Shown piece by piece: positions 1-5,808 of a DNA stretch of 18,188 bases. Origin of the DNA: Verrucomicrobia bacterium UBA1727. Lineage in GTDB: Bacteria; Verrucomicrobiota; Kiritimatiellia; RFP12; UBA1067. The stretch is taken from NCBI GenBank assembly GCA_002315875.1, contig DCIL01000045.1, positions 48,758 through 66,945 on the forward strand, read 5' to 3'. Position numbers and translations under genes: made by a program. The notes below the pieces were generated by a model. It was not told the origin of the DNA, made no database searches, and was given only the letters and a program-made list of their open reading frames with translations. Each line of letters begins with the position of its first letter. Position 1 is the stretch's first letter.

Positions 1-641
1 TCGACACGGCCGGCATGAAGCCGCATACCAAGATGTCCAAGACGAGTGTCGACAACTTCTCGCTCTTCAGATCCGAGCAGGCGATTGAGGAGGCCGACGT
101 CGTGCTGCTGCTGTTGGACGCCTCAATGGGGCCGACGATGCAGGACAAACGCATCGCGGGCAAGATTCTCGAGGCGAAGAAGGCGTGCGTGCTTCTCGTG
201 CAGAAGTGGGATCTCGCGCTGGCGGACGGCATGAACGAGAAGGATTCGCTTGCGGCGATCCGTCAGATGATGCCGTTTCTCAATTTCGCGCCGGTCGTCT
301 TCTGCTCCAACAAGTCCGGCTACAACGTGCGCCGCACGATCGATGCGATCGACCGCGCCGCGGCAAGTGCGTCCGAAAAGCTGCCGACCGGCATCATGAA
401 CCGCGTCATCACCACGGCGACCAAGAAGACGCTTTCGCCGATGATCAAGGGACGCCGCCTCAAGATCTACTACGGACTCCAGGTCTCGACCAATCCGCAG
501 ACGATCCGTCTTTTCGTAAACGATCCCAAACTCGTCACCGACGCCTATCTCTCCTTCATCGAGAAGAATCTCCGTGCCCGTTTCGGTCTCGAAGGTGCGC
601 CGGTGAGGATCTTTCTCAAGGCCCGCACGAGGAAGGACTGA
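1..641 (+). CDS. der: GTPase Der (EngA), 3' part
   Basis: Der is a double-domain GTPase that acts in 50S ribosomal subunit assembly. The window opens inside the second GTPase domain: the G3 motif DTAG is encoded at 3-14, and about 208 residues follow to the TGA at 639-641. The last part (roughly visible residues 145-205, LKIYYGLQVSTNPQTIRLFV and on to the basic end) is the KH-like domain that defines Der. Two guanine-recognition motifs are unusual. G4, normally NKWD, reads QKWD (201-212), and the G5 SAL/SAK-type motif reads SNK in VVFCSNKSGYNV. The N-terminal GTPase domain and G1/G2 of the second domain lie outside the window. The stop overlaps the start of holB (TGATG), suggesting translational coupling. 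Family assignment is secure; effects of the substitutions are inference. Confidence 0.93.
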   Translation, partial: DTAGMKPHTKMSKTSVDNFSLFRSEQAIEEADVVLLLLDASMGPTMQDKRIAGKILEAKKACVLLVQKWDLALADGMNEKDSLAAIRQMMPFLNFAPVVFCSNKSGYNVRRTIDAIDRAAASASEKLPTGIMNRVITTATKKTLSPMIKGRRLKIYYGLQVSTNPQTIRLFVNDPKLVTDAYLSFIEKNLRARFGLEGAPVRIFLKARTRKD

Positions 642-1435
642 TGGACGTTGACGCGGCCTATTCCCTCGTCGCCGGGGCGATCGATTCGGGACGTGTCGCG
701 CACGGCTATCTCATCGTCGGCGAGATCGCCGGCAACGTGTCCGAACTTACCGATCGGATTCTGAACAAACTCTTTCCCGGTGACGAGGCGCAAATCGCCG
801 CGAAGTCGCATCCCGACATCACCTACCTCGAGCCCTCGGGTGCCAAGCGAATCATCACGGTGGACGACATGCGCGAGCGCATAGTCAACACGATGTCCCT
901 CGCCTCGTTCTCCGGCGGATGGAAGGTGGGCGTCATCGTCAATGCGGACCGCATGCTCGCGCCGAGCGCGAATGCGTTTCTGAAATCCCTCGAGGAGCCG
1001 ACTCCGAAGACGCTGTATCTGCTGTTGACCGACCAGCCGGACTCGATCCTGCCGACCATCATCTCGCGCACGCAGCGCATCGACCTTCGCCTTGGCGAGG
1101 ACCTGCTCGTCGATGAGGACTTTGAGCGCGTTGCCGCTGCCTTCGCCGCGCGCAATGTCAAGGACCTTGCGGCGTTCGTGCAGGAAGTGAAGGATGCGAT
1201 GAAGAAGGCAGTCGAGCACGATGAGGATACGACCGAATATCACCTCACGCTCCGTCGTTATTTCAAGACGCTCCTGTCCTTCGTCCGCAAGATTATGGTC
1301 GATGGCAAGATTCCGCGCTATCAGGCGTATCGCAATGTCGAGGCCGTCGAGGAGGCGGCCAAGGCGGTTGACTCATCACTGCCGGTTGAGATGGTGATTT
1401 CGTTCATGATGGACCGCATCACAATGCCGAAATGA
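641..1435 (+). CDS. holB: DNA polymerase III subunit delta' (clamp loader)
   Basis: This is a 264-residue AAA+ protein of the clamp-loader delta'/DnaX type, which helps load the sliding clamp on primed DNA. Visible features are HGYLIVGE at residues 21-28, where a P-loop would be but without GKT (delta' does not bind ATP); HPDITYLEPSG (57-67); ITVDDMRERI (72-81), the usual 'I.id.iRei' segment; NAFLKSLEEP (111-120), the most diagnostic stretch; and ILPTIISRTQ (137-146), which holds the SRC-like arginine-finger motif as SRT. The Cys4 zinc module of many delta' and DnaX proteins is not evident, and the protein is shorter than E. coli HolB. The ATG overlaps the der stop. In-frame codons upstream to 185 lie inside der and look like out-of-frame translation, so I start at 641. 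Confidence 0.88.
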   Translation: MDVDAAYSLVAGAIDSGRVAHGYLIVGEIAGNVSELTDRILNKLFPGDEAQIAAKSHPDITYLEPSGAKRIITVDDMRERIVNTMSLASFSGGWKVGVIVNADRMLAPSANAFLKSLEEPTPKTLYLLLTDQPDSILPTIISRTQRIDLRLGEDLLVDEDFERVAAAFAARNVKDLAAFVQEVKDAMKKAVEHDEDTTEYHLTLRRYFKTLLSFVRKIMVDGKIPRYQAYRNVEAVEEAAKAVDSSLPVEMVISFMMDRITMPK

Positions 1436-1448
1436 AAAACATTCGCCA

Positions 1449-2675
1449 ATGGTAATCAGCAATGCTCATGTGATTGGTCCAGGACGGGATCTCGGCGTCA
1501 TCGACATCACGATTGATGAAGATAAAATTGCCGCGATAGGCGAGGGCGGTGCAAGGGATCGTCCGTCATCTGAAGTCATTGACGCCACCGGCCTTACTCT
1601 TTTCCCGGGGTTCGTCGATATCCACAGTCACGGACGCGGTGGAGCCGATTTCTGCGATGCGACGGATGAGGCGTTCTTGAAAATCGCCCGCGGCAAATTG
1701 GAAGATGGCGTCACCTCGTTTCTCGCAACCGGCTTGACTCGTCCCGAAAGCGATCTTGCCGCCCTCTGCCACTGCGCCTCTCACCTCTCTCAACTCTCTC
1801 AACCCTCTCAACTTTCCCTTTTTCCTTTTTCCCTTTTCCCTTTTCCTTTTTCCTTATCTCTCCCCACTTGCCTCGGTGTCCATCTCGAAGGTCCGTTCTT
1901 CAATCCGAAGATGGCGGGGGCGCAGAATCCGGCGTACTTGCGCGATCCTGATGCGGAGATGGTGCTTCGTCTCAATCAGATCTGCCGCGTCCGCAAGGTC
2001 TCGCTGGCGCCGGAACTTCCGGGGGCAATGGACTGCATCCGCCGTCTCACGGCCGAGGGCATCGTCTGTTCGCTCGGACACAGCGAGGCGGATTTCGCGA
2101 CGTTCGAGTCCGCGCGGGCAGCGGGGGCGACTCATCTTACGCACTTCTGCAATGCGATGATGCCGGTGCATCATCTCCGTCCGTCGATGATCAATGGTGG
2201 ACTCCTTGCGGACGATGTCTATGCCGAAATCATCACCGACGGAGTTCATCTGTCCGATCCGATGATCCGTCTCATCGTCAAGGCGAAGGGTGCGGATCGC
2301 GTGATGATCATAACGGACGCGATGTGTGCCGCGGGTGAGCCGGACGGCATCTATTCGCTCGGAGGCCTTAAGGTCAAGGTCGAGAAGGGCAGGGCGACGC
2401 TTGCCGATGTTCCCTACGATCCGAAGGCGATCGTTTCGAACGTGGCCGGTTCAGTGGCGCTCTTCCCTCAGTGTTTCAAACGTTACGTTGCCGCGTCCGC
2501 GCTTCCGCTTTCGGAAGCGATCAAGGCGGCCGGCTTTAATCAGCTCCGTTCGCTCGGCATCACCGACCGCGGCGAAATCGCTGTGGGACAGCTTGCCGAT
2601 CTCGTGCTGGTCGATGAAAATCTTGACCCAGTCATGACGATAGTCCAAGGTAATCTCGCCTGGCGCAAAATGTAA
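1449..2675 (+). CDS. nagA: N-acetylglucosamine-6-phosphate deacetylase
   Basis: NagA removes acetate from GlcNAc-6-phosphate to give glucosamine-6-phosphate in aminosugar and cell-wall recycling. The 408-residue protein has the amidohydrolase set: FVDIHSHGRGG with H59 and H61, GVHLEGPFF with E147, SLGHSEADF with H211, ATHLTHFCNAM with H232, and the catalytic aspartate in MIITDAM (D290). Residues about 111-140 (HLSQLSQPSQLSLFPFSLFP and following) are a low-complexity insert encoded by a pyrimidine-rich repeat just before the HLEGPF strand, where homologues have an ordinary surface loop. The frame stays open through it. The gene follows holB by 13 nt. No clear Shine-Dalgarno precedes the ATG. 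No nagB or sugar transporter is adjacent. Function is secure; whether the insert is tolerated in the folded enzyme is inference. Confidence 0.93.
   Translation: MVISNAHVIGPGRDLGVIDITIDEDKIAAIGEGGARDRPSSEVIDATGLTLFPGFVDIHSHGRGGADFCDATDEAFLKIARGKLEDGVTSFLATGLTRPESDLAALCHCASHLSQLSQPSQLSLFPFSLFPFPFSLSLPTCLGVHLEGPFFNPKMAGAQNPAYLRDPDAEMVLRLNQICRVRKVSLAPELPGAMDCIRRLTAEGIVCSLGHSEADFATFESARAAGATHLTHFCNAMMPVHHLRPSMINGGLLADDVYAEIITDGVHLSDPMIRLIVKAKGADRVMIITDAMCAAGEPDGIYSLGGLKVKVEKGRATLADVPYDPKAIVSNVAGSVALFPQCFKRYVAASALPLSEAIKAAGFNQLRSLGITDRGEIAVGQLADLVLVDENLDPVMTIVQGNLAWRKM
1783..1866 (+). repeat. Pyrimidine-rich in-frame insert in nagA
   Basis: About 80 nt of almost pure C/T on the coding strand. It begins with three 9-nt units of the CTCTCTCAA type (coding LSQ, LSQ, PSQ). 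It then becomes an uninterrupted 44-nt polypyrimidine run at 1812-1855, with alternating blocks of 2-3 C and 4-5 T that are nearly mirror-symmetric. Such tracts can slip during replication and can form triplex DNA. The SQPSQ-coding part resembles the SQPSE-coding part of the hisH-hisF linker, in the same reading frame. Confidence 0.85.
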
Positions 2676-2680
2676 AGTCA

Positions 2681-2732
2681 AACCATTGGGAACCATTGGT
2701 GAACCATTGGGAACCATTGGGGACAGACCCCG
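2681..2732 (+). repeat. CCATTGG tandem repeat ending in GGGACAGACCC motif
   Basis: Four tandem copies of (G)AACCATTGG with 10-11 nt spacing (2681-2720) start right after the nagA stop and run into GGGGACAGACCCC (2719-2731). The GGGACAGACCC core recurs on the opposite strand at 16982-16992 after the RND gene. Short dispersed motifs of this kind are typical of REP-type elements that depend on a Y1 transposase elsewhere. No transposase is present in this window. Confidence 0.7.
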
Positions 2733-2767
2733 TACGACCCCTGGAAATATTGGCTTTCGTGCGTGCT

Positions 2768-2785
2768 GCCAGGTTTGGACCTGGC
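2768..2785. repeat. Small perfect hairpin in intergenic repeat region
   Basis: GCCAGGT, loop TTGG, ACCTGGC: a perfect 7-bp stem with a 4-nt loop. There is no following T run, so it is not a convincing terminator. It lies between the CCATTGG array and the paired REP-like hairpins and is probably part of the same composite repeat. The stretch 2786-2845 holds nothing I recognise beyond GC-rich spacer. Confidence 0.5.
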
Positions 2786-2845
2786 GATGTTCATGCCCGC
2801 CTCTTTCGCACCGCTCGGTAGGGCGCGCTCCCCTCGCCACGCCCA

Positions 2846-2923
2846 GGGGTGTCGCTCGCTCCGCGAGCGACTATTCCAGGCGATTCCCCATCCTTATCCT
2901 GTCGCGGAGCGACAGGCACCCCC
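2846..2923. repeat. Inverted pair of REP-like hairpins (BIME-like)
   Basis: Two related palindromes face each other. The first is GGGGT followed by GTCGCTCGC, loop TCC, GCGAGCGAC (2851-2871, perfect 9-bp stem). The second, read on the minus strand, is GGGGGTG followed by CCTGTCGC, loop TCC, GCGACAGG (2898-2916, perfect 8-bp stem). Both share the GGGGTG head and the CGC-TCC-GCG apex, and they are oppositely oriented with about 26 nt between stems. This is the layout of a bacterial interspersed mosaic element. Confidence 0.72.
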
Positions 2924-2935
2924 GTGTTCCGCCGC

Positions 2936-3030
2936 CTCTCCACCTTCGTCCTTCGCGTTCGTCCTTCGCCTTCGCCTAAATCTCAACCATTCATTCTTCA
3001 GCTTCAACTTTCGACTTCATCTCCCCACCC
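2936..3030 (+). repeat. Pyrimidine-rich repeat tract, intergenic copy
   Basis: Almost all C/T on the + strand with scattered A or G. It contains a 12-nt direct repeat, TTCGTCCTTCGC, at 2945-2956 and 2958-2969. The tract TCTCAACCATTCATTCTTCA (2981-3000), continuing with GCTTCAACTTTCGACTTCAT, then aligns with the linker repeat between hisH and hisF (6372-6443) and with the insert in guaA (9031-9072). This is the copy that lies outside genes. Confidence 0.7.
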
Positions 3031-3033
3031 GAA

Positions 3034-3044
3034 TTTGATATACT
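3034..3044 (+). promoter_or_regulatory. Possible extended -10 promoter
   Basis: TTTGATATACT contains TG-N-TATACT, one mismatch from an extended -10. It resembles the promoter at 3205-3216, sharing AATTTGATATA. No good -35 is visible. It would drive the tiny ORF at 3079-3159 or the broken gene beyond it. Confidence 0.35.
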
Positions 3045-3078
3045 TTCAACCAAAGAAAAGAACATTGTAGTGACGAAG

Positions 3079-3159
3079 ATGGTGAATCTGAAAAGACGGG
3101 AGTTACTTGACGTCCTTCGACATGAATTTGGTCATGCGCTTAAAGCAAAAAGTTCATGA
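3079..3159 (+). CDS. Possible 26-residue small ORF or gene remnant
   Basis: ATG at 3079 opens a 26-codon frame, MVNLKRRELLDVLRHEFGHA followed by LKAKSS, ending at TGA 3157-3159. It lies in the only AT-richer part of the gap, 35 nt after a possible extended -10. There is no good Shine-Dalgarno. The start (KRRELLDVLR) has the look of the N-terminus of HicA-like toxins, and HEFGH matches the HExxH zinc pattern by letter. The peptide is too short for either protein, so it is most likely a remnant or chance frame. I assign no function. Confidence 0.2.
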   Translation: MVNLKRRELLDVLRHEFGHALKAKSS

Positions 3160-3186
3160 TTGTGCATCATATGTTAAACGAGAAAA

Positions 3187-3239
3187 TGAGTGACGGTGCG
3201 TAAATTTGATATAATACGAACATAATGTTGTAGGAGAAG
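3187..3239 (+). promoter_or_regulatory. Promoter and RBS for the chagasin-hydrolase gene
   Basis: TTTGATATAATACG contains an extended -10 (TGA then TATAAT at 3210-3215). The -35 region is weak. The predicted start of transcription near 3222 leaves a leader of about 22 nt with TAGGAGAAG (3231-3239), a good Shine-Dalgarno, 5 nt before the ATG at 3245. Two other promoters in the window carry the same TTGNTATAATACG string. Confidence 0.65.
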
Positions 3240-3244
3240 TTATT

Positions 3245-4217
3245 ATGAAATCTATAATCTGCAGTTCTGCCGTTGCTATGGGTATTGTAGTTGGCGCGTG
3301 GGCGGTTGAACTCAAGAACGGTGCTGAGTTCGCGATAGCCGAGATTCCGGTTGAGGCGAAGGCCGAATTGCCGAAGGGTGGCTCGATCCGTTTCATGCTC
3401 GAGGAGAACATGACAACCGGTTATGGGTGGACGGCTGCGTATTCGAGCAATGAGGTCGAGGTGGTGATCGAGCATCGCGGGCCGTCCGTTCGTGATGGAC
3501 GCTGCGGCGCACCGGGTGTGGCATCGATATTTGCGAAGCTCAAGGGTAATGACGCCGCGCCGGTATTCATTGAAATGAGGTACGTCCGCCCGTGGGAGAA
3601 GAATGTCGCACCAGCAAAGACGATGCGCATCGTCCTTTATAAGGTGAAGGACGGTATCACGAGCTCGAATTATCCAGAGTCGCGCACGCTTGCGATGCTG
3701 AAAGCCGAGTGCCGCAACCGCGGCATCGTCATCACTGATTGGCACGTTCATATTCGCGGCGGACTCACTCCGGAGATGGCGGCGGAACGTGAGCGGCGGT
3801 GTGGCATTCGTTCGAGTGCGATGGAGAATCACGGACGCGAGTGGGAGATATTCGACAATGCACGACTCGCTGCTTTTGCGGCCGAAGCGAAGAAGACGAA
3901 GGTGAACGGACGCTCCCTGCCTGTCGGAATCCAGGTGAACGATCGCGACTGGTTCCGGCAGATCGACGCGAAGACGCGCGCACAGTTCGACTACTGCGAA
4001 GGCCGTTGCACGTGGTATCGCCATCGAGATCCAGGCCGAGTCGCCTTATCCGCGTCCTAAGTTTCTTAAGCTTGCGAAGGAGATGGGCGCGAAGTTCTCT
4101 TTTGGCACAAATAACTATGATGCCGCGCCGAAAGACCTCTCGCGTTGGCTCGAGGTCATCCTGTGGCTCGATCTGAAGGCCGATGACATCTGGCATCTAC
4201 AGCCCGTAACGCATTGA
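3245..4217 (+). pseudogene. Secreted chagasin-like inhibitor fused to metal-hydrolase-like domain, internally deleted and frameshifted
   Basis: The first frame (3245-4060, 271 codons) starts with a signal peptide (about residues 1-20). A chagasin/I42 cysteine-protease-inhibitor-like domain follows: LEENMTTGYGW at 52-62 matches the NPTTGY loop, and YVRPWEK at 113-119 matches the RPW loop. From about residue 145 a different domain begins (RNRGIVITDWHVHIRGGLTP, with an HxH pair at 167/169) resembling a PHP/amidohydrolase-like barrel. After AQFDY (near 3994) the reading frame changes: the next frame, open from about 3990 to TGA 4215-4217, reads AKAVARGIAIEIQAESPYPR and ends in SFGTNN...DIWHL, which looks like the C-terminal end of the same domain. 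The middle of the barrel, probably several tens of residues, is missing. The promoter and RBS are intact, so a truncated secreted inhibitor could still be made. The hydrolase family assignment is tentative. Confidence 0.7.
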
Positions 4218-4240
4218 CCTAATTCGCTACACCTAATCTG

Positions 4241-4281
4241 TTGTTTGGGAGTGGAGGGTTTTGTTATAATACGCGGCAATT
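4241..4281 (+). promoter_or_regulatory. Extended -10 promoter with near-leaderless start
   Basis: TTGTTT (4241-4246), an 18-nt spacer, then TATAAT (4265-4270) preceded by TGT as an extended -10, followed by ACG. The expected transcription start is about 4277, only about 5 nt before the ATG at 4282. No Shine-Dalgarno fits in that space. This promoter would drive the activator gene and, through overlap, hisH-hisF. The gap 4218-4281 contains nothing else except a 13-mer matched in inverted form at 16958-16970. Confidence 0.7.
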
Positions 4282-5808
4282 ATGAAGACCAAGGGGTCTA
4301 CGGAGATTTCGGTACTACGCGAGATTGCCTCGGTAGTGGTCCGTGAGCGCAATGTGCAGAGGTTGCTTGAGGAGGTTTTGGAGATCCTCGAGCGGACGAT
4401 GGGCATGTTGCGCGGCAATTTCACGCTTCTGGACGGGGATGAACTGCGCATTGAGGCGTCCACCAACCAATTGACGGCCGAAGAGCGTCAGCTCGGACGT
4501 TATCGGCTGGGCGAAGGCATTACCGGCCTTGTCGCCAAGCGCGGCAAATCCGAGGTTGTCGTAGACATCAGTAAAGACCGTCGTTTTCTCAACCGCACCA
4601 AGTCGCGGGAGCCGGGTGAGAAGCTGTCCTTCGTCTGCGTGCCGCTCATTCATGGCGGACAAGTCATCGGCACCTTGTCCGTCGATCTGGCGATGACCGA
4701 CATGCCGGACGAACTGAACCGCGACGTGGCGCTGTTGGAGATCATCGCCAATCTCTGTGCGGAGGCGGCGAGCGTCTGCCGCGAACAGCGGGCCGAGCGG
4801 GATGCACTGCAGGCGGAGAACGTGCGGCTACGGGATATGGTGATGTCCGAAAATCCCGGAAACATAGTCGGCAATTCTCCGGCGATGCTCTCCGTCTACG
4901 AACAGATTCGCCAGGTCGCTCCAAGTGAAGCGACGGTGCTAATCCGCGGATCGAGTGGAACGGGTAAGGAGCTGGTGGCGAAGGCAATCCAATCGCTCTC
5001 GTCCCGTAAGGACAAACCCTTCGTCATCCTCAATTGCGCGGCCTTGCCGGAAGCGCTGGTGGAGTCCGAACTGTTCGGACACGAGAAGGGCTCTTTCACC
5101 GATGCGCACGAGCGCCGTATAGGACGCGCGGAGGAGGCGAATGGCGGCACGCTTTTTCTGGACGAGATCGGCGATCTTTCGATTCCCATCCAAGTCAAGC
5201 TCCTGCGTTTCCTTCAGGAGCGTACCTTCAGCCGCGTCGGATCGAATGAAGTGCTGACGAGCGATGTCCGTTTCATTGCCGCGACGAGCCGCAATCTCGA
5301 GGAGCTGATGGCGAAGAAGCTTTTCCGTGAAGACCTTTACTATCGGCTTTCGGTCTTTCCGATCGCGCTGCCAGACCTCAGGGATCGTCCCGATGACATC
5401 CTGCCGCTCGCTCAGTATTTTCTCTCGAAACTCAAAATCAAGTACGGCAAGAATGTGAAGCGCTTTTCGGCTCCCGCGATCGGCATGCTGCAGGATTATT
5501 GGTGGCCCGGGAACGTGCGCGAACTGGAGAACTCGATCGAACGCGCGGTGCTGACGGCGAAAGACGATTGCGTGCATGGCTACAATCTGCCGCCGGCGCT
5601 GAGGACCGATGAGTTCGATGAGAGTCCGTTTGAGGTGGAGAGTGCGGACAGCAAGACGCTGGCGGAGAAGTTATCTGCCTACGAGCGGCGGCTCCTTGAG
5701 GATGCGCTCAAGCGCCATGGCGGCAATCAGAGCGCCGCGGGACGCGAACTCGGCGTTTCGCCGCGGATGATGGTTTACAAATTGAGAAAGGCGGGAATAG
5801 TCCTGTGA
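4282..5808 (+). CDS. GAF-AAA+-Fis sigma-54-type transcriptional activator
   Basis: This 508-residue protein has NifA-like architecture: an N-terminal GAF sensor domain (about 20-165), a short coiled linker (165-190), a sigma-54 activator AAA+ domain (about 193-425) and a Fis-type helix-turn-helix (about 463-508, GGNQSAAGRELGVSPRMMVY). Walker A is GSSGTGKE (223-230), Walker B is GGTLFLDEIGD (288-298), the arginine finger region is FREDLYYRL (348-356) and sensor II is WWPGNVREL (407-415). The sigma-54 contact loop, normally GAFTGA, reads GSFTDA (270-275). The conserved F and T are kept, but two positions are changed. No -24/-12 promoter was found in the window, so the target is unknown. The stop overlaps the GTG start of hisH-hisF. 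Ligand of the GAF domain cannot be read from sequence. Confidence 0.9.
   Translation: MKTKGSTEISVLREIASVVVRERNVQRLLEEVLEILERTMGMLRGNFTLLDGDELRIEASTNQLTAEERQLGRYRLGEGITGLVAKRGKSEVVVDISKDRRFLNRTKSREPGEKLSFVCVPLIHGGQVIGTLSVDLAMTDMPDELNRDVALLEIIANLCAEAASVCREQRAERDALQAENVRLRDMVMSENPGNIVGNSPAMLSVYEQIRQVAPSEATVLIRGSSGTGKELVAKAIQSLSSRKDKPFVILNCAALPEALVESELFGHEKGSFTDAHERRIGRAEEANGGTLFLDEIGDLSIPIQVKLLRFLQERTFSRVGSNEVLTSDVRFIAATSRNLEELMAKKLFREDLYYRLSVFPIALPDLRDRPDDILPLAQYFLSKLKIKYGKNVKRFSAPAIGMLQDYWWPGNVRELENSIERAVLTAKDDCVHGYNLPPALRTDEFDESPFEVESADSKTLAEKLSAYERRLLEDALKRHGGNQSAAGRELGVSPRMMVYKLRKAGIVL

Noticed and set aside
185..640. In-frame N-terminal extension of holB
   Set aside because: The extra 152 codons lie in another frame of der and read as Arg/His-rich noise; HolB homology begins at ATG 641.
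2768..2916. Hairpins after nagA as intrinsic terminators
   Set aside because: None is followed by a T run; paired inverted geometry fits REP/BIME repeats better.
3121..3144. HEFGH as a zinc metalloprotease motif in the small ORF at 3079
   Set aside because: A 26-residue peptide cannot form the fold; the match is by letters only.
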